Source: Cervus elaphus
Lineage: Eukaryota; Chordata; Mammalia; Artiodactyla; Cervidae
Length of the DNA: 64,000 nucleotides
NCBI RefSeq assembly: GCF_910594005.1
Contig: NC_057841.1
Coordinates: forward strand, 9,471,001 to 9,535,000
Direction: 5' to 3'
The translations under genes were made by a program, and so were the position numbers. Positions 11,721 to 23,310 of the stretch are shown here, in pieces (positions within the stretch are counted from its first letter, which is position 1; each line of letters begins with the position of its first letter). The notes beneath the pieces are model-generated. The model was not told the origin of the DNA and searched no databases. It saw only the letters and a list, made by a program, of their open reading frames with translations.

Positions 11721-12261
11721 TTTGAATGGAAAGACATAACATGTACAACTCACGGGAGATTTTTAGCCAGACCTTTATATATGGATGGAAGAGAACTGAG
11801 GTGGGCAGTGTTAAATGTCCTCTTGCAGTGAAATTTTCATTTAATGCATCATTGTGGCCTCCGACCCTGAATGGGGCCGTTATGAATACATTCTGTTCAT
11901 GTCCATTTTTGCTGCTCCCAAAGGCAGACTCAGTCCCATTATTATGTTTATTATGACATTAAAAGGTATAGTTCTTTCTATACTCCCAAGGAATCAAAGG
12001 TTTCATTTCCTTTAGGGTGAAGCTAATTATGTTGGAAGTTTTCCATTCAAATTATTGTTAAAAGGATGACCCCTTATGACTTGCAAGGTGTGACTTAAGA
12101 AATAAAAAGCTAAGTGAGAAGAGATCCCATCCAAGTGAAGGGAAGAGAGCTGCCTTTTTAGTAGCCGAGCCTCTGTCTGATATGTCTCAAGCACAACATA
12201 AGCAAAACAGACACTGGGTTTTCATCTCTTAAACTCTTCTTTCTTAGTTCTCTATCATCCA
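11721..12261. other. No feature recognised
   Basis: Single-copy-looking DNA. The 76-codon open frame at 11726-11956 has no recognisable motif. Confidence 0.5.
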
Positions 12262-12440
12262 TCCTTTTATTCAGTTTTTACCTGAAATATGTACTGAGTA
12301 CCTACTATGTGCCGAGACATAAGACAAACCTGTGTCTTTGTGGAGCTTGTTTACTGATGCAGAAAACCAAAGAGCATACAGATAAATATAGCCCATAATG
12401 CCAGAGTGATAGTTACTCTGAAGAAAAATAAAACCACGTC
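12262..12440 (-). mobile_element. L2 LINE 3' end, antisense
   Basis: GTACTGAGTACCTACTATGT and TTTGTGGAGCTTGTTTAC are the antisense L2 3' end. A second L2 in the opposite orientation begins about 60 bases downstream. Confidence 0.6.
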
Positions 12441-12499
12441 ACGGTTCCTAGAACAGCATCTCTATAAGCGTCTGATATTATAACATGCAAATCTCTTTT

Positions 12500-13013
12500 T
12501 CTTAAATTCTCCAATGACTTCTTATAATCCAGAGCAAAAAGAATCCAACATCTTCGTGGTTTTGCCACATTTGGTATCAAACTGTACAAATTCCCTGCAC
12601 TCAGTGGGTTCCAGCCACACTTTATTCTTCCTGTTATTTGACTTTCCCAAAGGTTTTCCTGCCTCCCCACCTTTTCTGCTGATTCCTCTGTCTGTGATCG
12701 TGTTCTGCACATTTTCACATGATTCTTCTCTTTTTGCTTTCAGGTCTCAGCTCCAGTGCTGCCTCAAAAGAGGGGCATTCTTGACATCCTTGCTAAATTT
12801 ACCCATCTCACCATGCTTACCTTTTTCTGTTTCATGTGTTGCTCATAGCTCCTATCTTCTTGGCTTTCTTGTTTACAGTGTATTTCCTCCCACCAGGATG
12901 TAGCATCGTGATCCATAGATGTCACCTGTGTTTATTCACTGCTGAATCATTATTGCCTAGAAGAGTGCCTGGCATACAGTAGGTAATCAGCAGATATTTG
13001 TTAAATAATTGAA
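12500..13013 (+). mobile_element. L2 LINE 3' region
   Basis: Sense L2. CTCCAATGACTTCTTATAAT, CAGGTCTCAGCTCCAGTGCT, CCACCAGGATGTAGC, GAGTGCCTGGCATACAGTAG and ATATTTGTTAAATAATTGAA occur in the family order. A 129-codon frame through it is incidental. Confidence 0.7.
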
Positions 13014-13844
13014 TATACTGTTTCTTTGAAAAAATCTGGGTAAAATTTAAGAAGGTAAAAGTCAAATCCCTTCTGAGACCCAACTGAGAGGAATTTATTA
13101 TTCGTTAGACGATATATCATTTACACAGCATTGCTGTAGCATATCATCAAAGATGGGTAAAGTTGTTAAAATCAGGGAAGGTGTCTAGGGCACTGTTCAA
13201 GTAATGATTTAAGGGCTGAAGGTGCAATTACCATCTCATATTCCACCTTAAATGCTTTGCACCTGAAGACTGGAATCATGAAATGACTAGCTGGAGAAAT
13301 CTAATTTGCTACTTCTGTTGCGCTGTCGAAACCAAAGACAGTGTGCAAACACACGTCTTCAATACATTCCAGTATTTGCGTTTCAAAGGAAAACGTGAAA
13401 ACAGGCTGAAAACAAATATTATTCTGAGAAAAGAAAAGGGAAAAACAGATTTCTCAGAAAATTTTTTTTTCATCGAGATCTTCATGTAGAAAAAATAGTG
13501 CCATCATCATATAAATGCCACTGGTTGTTACTACAAATGCATTTTGCATATTAATTTAAGATCAGCTCTAAGTTCGCCCTCAAAGCCGCATTTCCTTCTG
13601 CGGCCGTGTGCAGGTAGTGGTGTTGTTTTTAGACCCTAAACGTGGGAGTTTTGTGAAAACCTGGAGTGTGTCATGAGGTCTGTTGTGCTCTGGACACTTG
13701 GACTGCATAGCAGGCCATACGACACATCTCAGAGGAACCTTCTACGCTCAAGAATCCAGGAACGAGGAGTAGCCAGAGAATTAATATCTTCCAAGAAAGT
13801 GAGGCTTCTTTCGTTCTAAATCCTGTCAAAGATCAATTTTCCAT
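13014..13844. other. No feature recognised
   Basis: Single-copy-looking sequence. A small GC-richer patch near 13585-13620 (GCGGCCGTGTGCAGG) is too short to call a CpG island. Confidence 0.5.
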
Positions 13845-14249
13845 GAGGCTCCTTTGGAGCCTTGAAGCCTTTGAAGTCTCTCACTGTTTCCATTGTTTTC
13901 CCATCTATTTGCCTCGAAGTGATGGGGCCTGAAGCCGTGCTCTCAATGTTCAGTTGAATTCAACATTCAGTTTTCTGAATGTTGAGTTTTAAGCCAACTT
14001 TTTCACTCTCCTCTTTCACTTTCTTCAAGAGTCTCTTTAGTTCTTCACTTTCTGCCATAAGGGTGGTGTCATCTGCACATCTGAGGTTATTAATATTTTT
14101 CCTGGCAATCTTGAGTCCAGCTTGTGCTTCCTCCAGCCCAGCATTTCACATGATGTACTCTGCATATAAGTTAAATAAGCAGGGTGACAATATACAGCCT
14201 TGACGTACTCCTTTCCTGGTTTGGAACCAGTGTGTTGTTCCATGTCCAT
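13845..14249 (-). mobile_element. BovB LINE, reverse-transcriptase 3' part
   Basis: Antisense BovB covering the end of the reverse transcriptase domain and downstream. It includes AAGGGTGGTGTCATCTGCAC, the antisense of the region of the YADD catalytic motif (here decayed), and AAGCAGGGTGACAATATACA. The left end sits near CTCCTTTGGAGCC. Several in-frame breaks make it a non-coding fragment. Confidence 0.88.
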
Positions 14250-14299
14250 GCCCTTGCTTAGAACCTACAGTGTATCTGTTGGGTGGGAGTTTGGATGCT

Positions 14300-14466
14300 G
14301 GGGTGCTTTCTTTTCTCTTTTAAAAAATATTTGCTTCTTTATGTATTTGCTTTGCACTGTTTGTCTTAATTGCAGCATGCTGGATTGGCTTCCCAGACCA
14401 GGGACTGAGCCCCAGCCCCTGCACTGGGAGCGTGCAGCCCTAGCCAGTGGACTGCCAGGGAAGTTC
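14300..14466 (-). mobile_element. CHR-type SINE with target-site duplication
   Basis: Antisense CHR SINE ending in GGACTGCCAGGGAAGTTC. Its A/T-rich tail is at the left. TGGATGCT at 14292-14299 and 14467-14474 is an 8-bp target-site duplication. Confidence 0.82.
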
Positions 14467-14474
14467 TGGATGCT

Positions 14475-15547
14475 TGTCTCTCAGCTTCTGTGATTCCCGC
14501 CTCTCCCACATGCACAGCCCTGTCCTTGCTCAGACGTTCCTCTTTCATATCAACCTGTTGGGCTCCAGGTGGGAGACGGTGCACTGTTCCCGAATCCCCC
14601 AGCACCTCCAAGGCACACAGTGTTTTTCCAGACACGTCGCTGTCTGCTTTTTCTTTCCCCACTTCCACTCCCTGTGGCTCAGCTGGTCCCGCACTCCAGG
14701 CTCCGCCGCGTTGCCCGCCTCTGACCAGCGCGCCCTGCCGCTGTTTCTGCTCCCCTCTGCCCGCCCTGTTTCACGTCTGCGGCTCTGGCTGCTGCAGCCA
14801 CGCCTGCTGCCCCCTTGTCCCTGACTCTCCCAGTGAGCAGGGGGAGCTCTTTCAGAATGCAGATCCAGGTTCCAGCTGGAAGTTCAGTCTTCCTGCTGAG
14901 GATCCAGTGTTCTTTTTGCAGATGAAGATACAGATGGTTGCCAGGCCTTTTTCACTGTCCGGTGAAAATGAAAAAGAAGTCTGCCTACTTTAAATAATTA
15001 GAATATAAAGACATATAATTTCCAAAGCATTAAGATCCTGTTAATAAATGTTTCATATTCTTTTACAATTCACACCTTCTCTGTAGATGAAATTGGTGGA
15101 GTTGATGACTTTAAATATAGACAAAGAAGATACGAAGCTATAAATCTGAAAATCTAAAATGGGCAAAACAATGAAGACAATTAAAGTTAGCTAATATATT
15201 TTTATTATAGTTCTTAAAAGAAAGTACCTAATACCTAATGCCTGATCTCTATTTGATGATTTTAATAGAGACATTAAGCTTCATTATATATGTTTCTAAG
15301 TAATAATCTACTTTGAACCAATTTTTCAATCTAATTTCTGGAATTGAAATATAATTTTTGATAATTAAGACATATATGCTTGAATATTTCTTTAAAAATG
15401 AGTTGGTATAAACTGAAACATTCCTCAGGAGTCTATGTTTTGTCAAAGAGATGCTCTTATAACTAGAAGGAGGCCACAGATTCATGTGTCTCCAGGGGTT
15501 TTGCAAGAGCATGAATTGGAACCTAGATACTTGGCTGTAGCAACCAG
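14475..15547. other. GC-rich patch, then AT-rich unique DNA
   Basis: 14500-14830 is C-rich with scattered CpG, and two overlapping plus-strand frames stay open (125 and 167 codons). Both proteins would be Ser/Pro/Cys-biased without domains, so I regard them as chance. 14990-15547 is AT-rich with nothing recognised. Confidence 0.5.
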
Positions 15548-15557
15548 TATTGGGTCA

Positions 15558-15841
15558 CTGCTGTTGTTCAGTCGTTAAGTCCTGTCCAAGTCTTTGCAGC
15601 CCGTGGACTGCAGCACACCAGTTTGCCCTGTCTTTCACTATCTCCTGGAGTTTGCTCAAACTCATGTCCATTGACTTGGTCATGCTATCTAACCACCTCA
15701 TCCTGTCACTCCCTTCTCCTCCTGCCATCAGTCTTTCCTAGCATTGGGGTCTTTTCCAATGAGTCAGCTCTTCACATCAAGAGGCCAAAGTATTGGAGCT
15801 TCCGCTTTGGCATCAGTCTTTCCAATACTGTAATAACCTAA
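15558..15841 (-). mobile_element. BovB LINE, 3' end, with target-site duplication
   Basis: Antisense BovB 3' end: GTTGTTCAGTCGTTAAGTCC, GTTTGCTCAAACTCATGTCC, CAATGAGTCAGCTCTTCACA. TATTGGGTCA repeats perfectly at 15548-15557 and 15842-15851, which defines the insertion as about 284 bp and 5'-truncated. Confidence 0.92.
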
Positions 15842-15851
15842 TATTGGGTCA

Positions 15852-16297
15852 TAGGGAGAGGTAAGAGCTTTGACAAACTAGAGGATGAATAATTTATCTA
15901 AATGCTCAAATTAAATAAATTTTAAAACCCACCTGTTTGTCCTTGTTAAACAAATATATATGAAAGATGCAGCAGGCTATGTGGTCACCTGTTTGCAAAA
16001 ACTTTGTATTTTCAAAGCCACACATGATGTAAGTTTAAAATGTAAATATTTAAGACAAATTCTATCTAAAGCAATGTTTTCTAAAGCAATATTTTAAGTA
16101 AGGTGAAGTTGAGAATGTAGCCAAATCAAAGTTTAGCATACTGTCAATATTTGTAGGAGAGGTGAAGGTATTTTACCTTTATTTGTACAACAAACAAAAA
16201 TAATCATGTTAGTTCTGCAGAGCTTATAACTTGGAGAGTGTGCGTGTGTGGAGAAAGAGAGGTTGATTTGAATGTACCATTAATATTTGCCCATAGT
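15852..16297. other. No feature recognised
   Basis: AT-rich DNA with a repeated phrase near 16070-16095 (CTAAAGCAATGTTTTCTAAA). No gene evidence. Confidence 0.5.
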
Positions 16298-16308
16298 AGA
16301 AATGTTAA

Positions 16309-16521
16309 GGGCTTCCCTAGTGGCTCAGATCATAACGAATCCATCTGTAATGCAGGAGACCTGAGTTCAATCCCTGGGTCAGGAAGATCCCCTGGAGAAG
16401 GGAATGACTAACCATTCCAGTACACTTGCTTGGAGAATTCCATGATCAGAAGAGCCTGGTGGGCTACAATCCATGGGGCCCCAAAGAGTCGGACCCAACT
16501 GAGTGACTAACACACATACAC
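16309..16521 (+). mobile_element. Bov-tA SINE with target-site duplication
   Basis: GGGCTTCCCTAGTGGCTCAG head to GAGTCGGACCCAACTGAGTG tail. AGAAATGTTAA (16298-16308) and AGAAGTGTTAA (16522-16532) flank it with one mismatch. Confidence 0.93.
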
Positions 16522-16532
16522 AGAAGTGTTAA

Positions 16533-17221
16533 ATTTCAGAGAAAATTTGGTGAGAAGCAATAATAGTCTAAAAAAAGTTTCATAAAATACCTAGTGTGTA
16601 AATAAACAATTTGCTATTAACACCAGGTTTTCTGTGATCAGAATTTTGTCCAGTCTCAGAGCATAATAGCTCTCCAGGTATTGGGTAAACCATGATAGAT
16701 ACAGCTTGGAACTTTAAAAAAAAAACAGGACATATTCATTGCCTTCATTTCTCAGAGTTAGTTAAAAAAAAAATTGGCTGAAGAGCAGAGTCAGGTTCAG
16801 ATTGCTAAAAGGTAGTATTGAACAATTATGTGAATTATTGAAGAATTATGTGAATGTGAGTGCTGTTTTACATATGCAAATGAAGAAGAGAGACAGGTTA
16901 GAAATGTTTTGGTGCTAACGGTTTCAGAATAAAAGTTATTCCTCCAAGAAATCTTTTAACGTAGCAGAGCAGGTGCTGCTTTGTGAGAAGAAAGGAAATG
17001 GAAGAGGTTTCTTACTGTCAGCTTTTTGGGGTAGGGAACACTGCTTCCTACAGCTCCCATAGCCGGGAGAAGCTGTCTGTAAGGCCCCCCCCCGCCCCTT
17101 CTGCATCGTCCAGATCCCCTTCTAAGCCACAGCTCTTTCTCTGGTTTCAGACTTTCTGGCTGTGACTGGGTCCCGGGTGAATATTAGCAGCAACATCAAT
17201 AACTCACCTCATGTGTATCTA
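16533..17221. other. Unique DNA with a 20-bp tandem duplication
   Basis: No gene recognised. 16817-16836 and 16837-16856 are near-identical 20-bp copies (two mismatches). A C-run sits at 17085-17097. Confidence 0.55.
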
Positions 17222-17400
17222 GTCTGGAGCCAGGCTGCTTGGGTTCAAACCTGGCTCACGTGGGTGCTTCTGAGAGCATTCTGACCCCTCCGTGATGCCA
17301 GTGCTTAGTCTGAAAAATGGGAATGACAATAACTCGGTTGTTGTGAGGGTTAAATGTATTCCCTGAAGGCAGTGTGCAGAGTAGCTCCTCCTTAAGTATC
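17222..17400 (+). mobile_element. MIR SINE, well ordered
   Basis: Sense MIR: GCTTGGGTTCAAACCTGGCT head, CAGTGCTTAGTCTGAAAAATGG, GGTTGTTGTGAGGGTTAAAT core, GCAGTGTGCAGAGTAGC tail. Confidence 0.75.
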
Positions 17401-18085
17401 AGCCACATGACTGTGCTTTTCGGATAAGATGTTTATCTACTGGAAGTATCATTCATGACCAGTGACCATGGATGCTAGAAATGTGTTAAAGCAACTGTGG
17501 TTAAGAAACAAGCAAGGCGTAATCATATACCTTCCAGTCTTTGGTCATGTCAAGAACTGAGCTACTTTCTTTTTATAGCTCTAATGTGTTTTTTTTTTTT
17601 AGCTTAGGATTCATAAATCCTGCTAGTTTTGGATAGCGTAGGGCTGGCTTGCTGGAAGTCTATGACCAGATCTCACATCATTTCCTCTTGTGAGTTTCTT
17701 TCACTCTTTACTATGGCCACTGGATTTTTCCTACACATCTAATTTCTTCTTGGGATGGAAGGCAATGCCAGGGGACAGGGTTCTGAGCCTTCTTTCTGTA
17801 TCAATGGAAATGATGGGGTGACTTTTGACAGGTTGCAAAGGTCACCTGTGTGGGCAGATTGTACTGGGCTTGCTTAATAGTGCTTCGGGGACCAGGCTGT
17901 ATCGTGAGTGGACTGGCTCCACTCCAGGAAGGTAAGTTTGGCCTCAGAATGTTGTCTCTTCTGTGGCCTGAAGAGACACTAAAACGACAAAGTGTAGCTT
18001 TAAGGATCTTAGTTGGGATGCCACTGGCTTAGCGGTGATGGTTGGATGAAGGCATGGAGACCTGAGACTGTGCTCCTTAGATGAT
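17401..18085. other. No feature recognised
   Basis: Single-copy-looking DNA. A 60-codon open frame at 17850-18032 has no recognisable motif. Confidence 0.5.
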
Positions 18086-18103
18086 CAGTGTAGCAGTGGG
18101 TGT

Positions 18104-18983
18104 TTTCAAATCATGGTGCTGGAGAAGACTCTTGAGAATCCCTTGGACAGCAAGGAATGAAACCAGCACATCCTAAAGGAAATCAACCCTGAATATTCAC
18201 TGGAAAGACTGATACTGAAGCTGAAGCTCCAATACTTTGGCCACCTTGTCGACTTAAATATTAGTCACAGGCTGAAGGCAGAGAGTGTTTTATTCAATAG
18301 GAAAATCTTAGGAACCTCAAGGCTGGGAGACAGCATCACAGGGAGCCCTGAGAGACCACTCTGAGGAGGCGGGAGAGGGAGTCAGCCTATGCACAAGTTT
18401 GCAACAAAGAGCAGGCAGTCTGAACATCAAAGATCATTGTTAATAAGGAAAACCAGACATCAAGTTAAAGAATTATTTAGTGTTCTTCTATGTATGGGAA
18501 GATGCAGGAGCCTGGGATTATTGAAATCATTCCTTTCATATGCATCTCAGCTATCTGGGGCCAGAATCCTGTTTTTTTTTTTAATCTCTCACATCCCCCT
18601 CTCCCCACCCAGCTCCTCAGCAAGCACCTTTTCGGGGCCGGCATCTGCTGGATCGCAGTTATTGTTTTCCCTTTTGAGAGCCTTCACTGACATTTGGAGG
18701 CTGGAAATTGCTGAAGGCTGTTACATCCTTGTTAACTGACATGGCAGGGGATATTCCACTTCACAACCTGTTGCAAAGAGCCGACTCACCGGGAAGAGAC
18801 CTTTGTGCTGGGAAAGATCGAGGACAGGAGGATAAGGAAAAGATGGTTAGGCAGCATCACCGAGTCAATGGACACAAGTTTGAGCAAACTCTCGGAGAGA
18901 GTGAAGGACAGGGAAGCCTGGCATGCTGCAGTCATGGGTCACAAAGAATCGGACGCGACTTAGGGACCGAACAGCAATAACGA
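18104..18983 (+). mobile_element. BovB LINE copy split by a solo LTR, 18-bp target-site duplication
   Basis: BovB 3' sequence in two pieces, 18104-18246 (GTGCTGGAGAAGACTCTTGA to TTTGGCCACCT) and 18766-18983 (ACCTGTTGCAAAGAGCCGAC to the end). They rejoin in register around a retroviral LTR. CAGTGTAGCAGTGGGTGT is perfect on both sides (18086-18103 and 18984-19001), so this is one BovB insertion later invaded by the LTR. The ORF2 remnant is interrupted and non-functional. Confidence 0.92.
18247..18765 (-). mobile_element. Solo endogenous-retrovirus LTR nested in BovB
   Basis: 519 bp bounded by TG...CA termini, flanked by a 4-bp duplication ACCT (18243-18246 and 18766-18769), and breaking BovB at a point where the two halves rejoin exactly. 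On the minus strand AATAAA lies about 40 bp before the right LTR end, so the LTR is antisense. No gag, pol or env is present. 4-bp duplications are typical of gammaretrovirus-like (class I) ERVs. The family name is not recognised. Confidence 0.82.
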
Positions 18984-19001
18984 CAGTGTAGCAGTGGGTG
19001 T

Positions 19002-20033
19002 GGCTGAGATAAGAATTTCCTGGATTTTGTAGCATTTCCTGGATGAAAACTGAAGTCTTCCTTGTACCCAGTGCCTGTCCTGAATAGCGTGTGTGGGAAG
19101 GAGAGACGCTTGGCAAGGTTTAAGGCTGAATCTCATGAGCATAGCATAATGATGATGCTCACAGCCAGGACATTTTCCTTGTTTAATTAGATGATAACTA
19201 TATCTATTCAGTTTCAGCTCTTGTGTCATCAGCATTTCAGGTGGAGATACAGAAGAAGTAATTGGCCAAGTGGTCATTTTCATTTTTTCTGCATTGTCTA
19301 GGAGCCAAGACCTTGAGGCAATTTCTTTTAAGTGATGTCCCAGATTCTCAGGGCTGCATTTGTAGCTGACAAGTCCCCACCACGGCCAGTGAGGTATAGA
19401 TATTCCTCCAGACTCGTGCCTTTGTCATCACTGTCCTTCCATGTCAGCGATTAAGAAGTACAGGGCTTAGTCTAGGCTTATAAGGAGTTGAACTTGGATG
19501 TGGGAAGCATATGTGTCATTTTGGAACATATTATTTTAAATGATGGACAGGTCACCTCTGAGTCCAGGAAGGAGTTGAAAGAATTGGCAGCTAAGGCTTT
19601 CCATTGAAAAATGGACAGATTTAAATGTATAGGACAAATATAGGTGAAATTCGCTTTTTTGATAACCCAGAAGACTCAGTATCTGTTGGTAAATTTGTGC
19701 TAGTTTATGACTGCAGCACTAGAAACTAATGTGCATATGATGAAGTGTATGTTGCCACGTCAGGTAAATCAAGTGCATTAGAACAAACCTAAGGCCTATC
19801 CAGGGTGGGTGTCTGAGGTGGACTTTAGAATGAGAAGGACCATTTACAGAAATTACAGATCAAGGATGCATTCCAAAAGATAGGGAGTAATGTATGAGAA
19901 GAAGAGAATTCACTGAGGGGTATTTGATGTTAAAACTTGTTGAAATTGAGTGTTATGCATAGAATGTTGTGTGGATACCTATGCCTTTTGCTCAGAGGGA
20001 GTCTTGGAATGACCTTTATCCAATATAAACTAG
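19002..20033. other. No feature recognised
   Basis: About 1 kb of single-copy-looking DNA. Short overlapping minus-strand frames (18960-19283) have no family resemblance. Confidence 0.5.
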
Positions 20034-20250
20034 GCAGTTTCCCTGGTGGCTCAGACTTGGTAAACAATCTGCCTGCAATGCAGGAGACCCAGGTTCAATC
20101 CCTGGGTGAGGAAGATCCCCTGAAGAAGGGAATGGCAATCCACTCCAGTATTCCTGCTTGGGAAATGTCATGGACAGAAGGGCCTGGTGGGCTACAGTCT
20201 ATGGGGCTCCAAAGAGTCAGACACAACTAAGAGACAACACTTTCACTTTC
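20034..20250 (+). mobile_element. Bov-tA SINE
   Basis: GTTTCCCTGGTGGCTCAGAC head, CACTCCAGTATTCCTGCTTG body, AGAGTCAGACACAACTAAG end. No clear target-site duplication. Confidence 0.92.
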
Positions 20251-21449
20251 ATAGTTACTTTTAAGACACAGAGGTTCTTATTTATTGAACTGAAAGGAAA
20301 GGGGCCCAGCATATCAACAGAGAGATGATTTTTTTTTCATCCAATCTGGAATAGTCAAGTAATTAAAACAGATAATATAAATGATTTAATGGGTTGAGTT
20401 AAACGTTCTCTAGTAATAAAGGCAATCTTTACATCTGTTGGTTCTTGTTATCCCAGAATGGAAAGAGAGTCTGGGAAACCTGGTGTCTCGAAGAATCTGA
20501 AGTGGATTGAATTTTAAATCCTTCTCATCTTCCTACTCTATTGCCTTAATCTTGTTTGGGTTGGGGTGAGGTTTTAGAGCAGCAACTTATCAAAAATATT
20601 GCATTAGACCTCAATCATCTTTTCCTTTCTAGTGACTTATTCCATAAACTCTTAAATCACCTGAAAAAAATGTGAATCTTGACATCCTTCTGATACAATT
20701 CTCCCAAATATTAATAATAAAAAAGGTGGTGGCGGGTGAGTACAAGAGCTGCTATTATAAATCCAGCCAGGTGGGAAAGGACGCCGTGATTGACTGCCTG
20801 GCACCCAGGTGGATCTCTTGGGATTGCCATCGTGTGCAAGGTGAAGCGATTCCTCATGACTTCCTAACATTTATCCCCATAGATCATGGTGTGGAGCCAT
20901 CAATCCTGCGAAGGTTAAAAGGGACATTACTCAAAAACTGGCATGGAGAGGCAGCGTTTCAAGAGGCGGTTATGTCATTGGGTTTAAAGCTTTAAAGGGG
21001 AGAGGAGATAGTTATTTTAAAGTTGATACCAATTGCCTCCCCTGTTGTTCCTCCCAAAGGTTTTATAAATACGGATTCTAATTCATCTGCTGGATCCTCT
21101 TTTTCATTTCCCAGTTTTTACAAATGAGTCTATAATGAGTCCACATAAGTACAAGTCTTTTTGTTGTTGTTTAGTGGTTCTTAGAGAATTATATCCCTAT
21201 TTGAAATGGAAGTAACAAGTCTTCAACTTCTTATATGCATTTTGGTTATTTCTGATCAAATTAACATCACAAAAATGTCTGCACATAATCTACAGCAGAT
21301 GTTCTTCTCATCCAGGAATAAATCACAGTGGCTACGAGGCGGAAAGTTGTTTGTTGTGCTCTTTCTCCAAGAAAGGTCCTTAATGGAGAATAGCAGCACC
21401 TTTTGGATCCTTTGGATCCAGAGTTATTTTTTCATCTTTAGCCTTTTTA
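20251..21449. other. Repeat-free stretch with a 107-codon open frame
   Basis: I see no transposon in this 1.2 kb. A plus-strand frame at 20672-20995 (107 codons) has balanced composition but no motif that I recognise. A nearly symmetrical GGATCC repeat (21405-21420) is local only. Confidence 0.45.
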
Positions 21450-21573
21450 CCAAATCAATGGATATGAATTTGAGCAAACTCTGGGAGATGGTGAATGACA
21501 GGGAAGCTTGGCATGCTGCAGTCCATGGGGTCGCAAATAGTCAAACATGACTTTGCAACCGAACAACAACAAC
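21450..21573 (+). mobile_element. BovB LINE, extreme 3' end
   Basis: CAATGGATATGAATTTGAGC, AAACTCTGGGAGATGGTGAA, CAGTCCATGGGGTCGCAAAT and a CGAACAACAACAAC tail, so only the last ~120 bp of BovB is present. Confidence 0.88.
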
Positions 21574-22859
21574 ATGTGCTCTACAGTTTAAACAGATAAA
21601 AGATTCATTAATAAGTATTCTTTGTGTCATCAGGATTGTGTTCTCAGGTTTTCTGAGAGTCTCTCTCTTGAAAATCTCTGCTGTTCTCTCTGCTTCTTGA
21701 AATGCCACTGTTGGCACTTTGCTTGAGGCTCTTCCTCTATTTAGAATGCAAATACCCTGACTATGCTAATGCTTTACTCCTTACCTAGTCTTAATATGTA
21801 AGACTTTAAGGTGAATTCATCTATTAGATCATCTAAAACACATTTTAATAAGAGAGAGGCGCACAGCACAGGGGGCTGTGGAGTGAAGAACATCTTGATT
21901 TTGAAAAACAAGGCGGGGCTGGGGGGCAGAGCCAAAGATAACCTGTTGTATTTGATTATTTTTCTTGGGATTAGCCCTGCTTTGAAAATAAATGCCCTGC
22001 TTTACTCTGTAGTTTATTCTTTCTTTGCAGATAATTTACAGGATGTTATGAATGAAAGAAAGAGTGAGTGAATGAATGAAATTATCTTGACAGGCACCAG
22101 TTAAGAAGTTAGGGATTACCCTGATAGCATTTTGATTTTTTTCTCTTGGAATGAAAAAAGGTTTGTCTTACAATGAGCTCCTCTCTGATATAACAAGTCT
22201 AGAAAGATAGGAACTGTTTCCTATGGGAAGCATTTCCAAAGATGAAGTCAGGCTGAACCTTCTATCTTTCTGTTTATGTTGTTTACAGTTGTTTTTATTT
22301 CCACCTATTGCAGTAACTGCATTGTATAGTAGCAGGCTTGTCTCTCTTGTCTCTTTAGGCTTCTTTTGCTTATTTTGGTTTTTACATGAGTCTGAATTTC
22401 GTCTTCTGCACCCGTGGGTGTGTGAGCAACAGTGGAATGTTTAGCTTTATTTCCAGACTATTATTTGTACCTTAAACTAAATTGATGCCCAATTTGCCAC
22501 AATTGGAATACAAAGGTGAGACTTTCAACTGCTATTATCTGAACTACAAAGAACCAGAAGCACGCTTGATTAGGATTTTTTAGCCAAGTTTTAATTTTCA
22601 AAATGAGGATTCCCCCACCCCCCACACTTTAAGTTTTATCTAGAGGATTGCTAATTTTGGGTAAAGACTAGAACTTGTAGAATTTACAAAGATGTAGATA
22701 AACATTTAGCACTATAAATTTCTAAAAACCATTAAAGCTATGAAGATGAACTACAGAACTTAGACATTGCTGCAGGTGGTTAGGAGGCCTAGAGACATCA
22801 CAGATATAAGTTCAACTCCTGAATCTTTCAAGAAAAAATAGCTCACTAATATGAAAATC
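21574..22859. other. No feature recognised
   Basis: AT-rich single-copy-looking DNA. AGAATGCAAATACC near 21742 contains an octamer-like ATGCAAAT that I do not weigh. No gene evidence. Confidence 0.45.
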
Positions 22860-23310
22860 AGTCAAAGCTTTGGTTTTTCCAGTAGTCATGTATGGATGTG
22901 AGAGTTGGACTATAAAGAAAGCTGAGCACCGAAGAATTGATGCTTTTGAACTGTGGTGTTGGAGAAGACTCTTGAGAGTCCCTTGGACTAAAAGGAGATC
23001 CAACCAGTCCTTCCTAAAGGAGATCAGTCCTGAATATTCATTGGAAGGACTGATGCTGAAGCTGAAACTCCCGAACACTTTGACCACCTGATGCAAAGAT
23101 CTGACTCATTGGAAAAGACCCTGATGCTGGGAAAGACTGAAGGCAGGAGGAGGAGAGGATGACAGAGGATGAGATGGTTGGATGGCATCACCGACTTAAT
23201 GGCCATGAGTTTGAGTAAGCTCCAGGAGTTGGTGATGGACAGAGAAGTCTGGTGTACTGTAGTCCATGGGGTCGCAAAGAGTTGGACACGCCTGAATGAG
23301 TGAACTAAAT
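22860..23310 (+). mobile_element. BovB LINE, 3' ~450 bp
   Basis: Sense BovB from AGTCATGTATGGATGTGAGA through GATCCAACCAGTCCTTCC and GATGGTTGGATGGCATCACC to GAGTTGGACACGCCTGAATG. Parts of the ORF2 C-terminus are readable in frame (22870-23091) before stops. Confidence 0.93.

Noticed and set aside
14447..14993. Two overlapping plus-strand frames of 125 and 167 codons
   Set aside because: GC-rich sequence, two frames open simultaneously, Ser/Pro/Cys-biased products without domains, and the first starts inside a CHR SINE.
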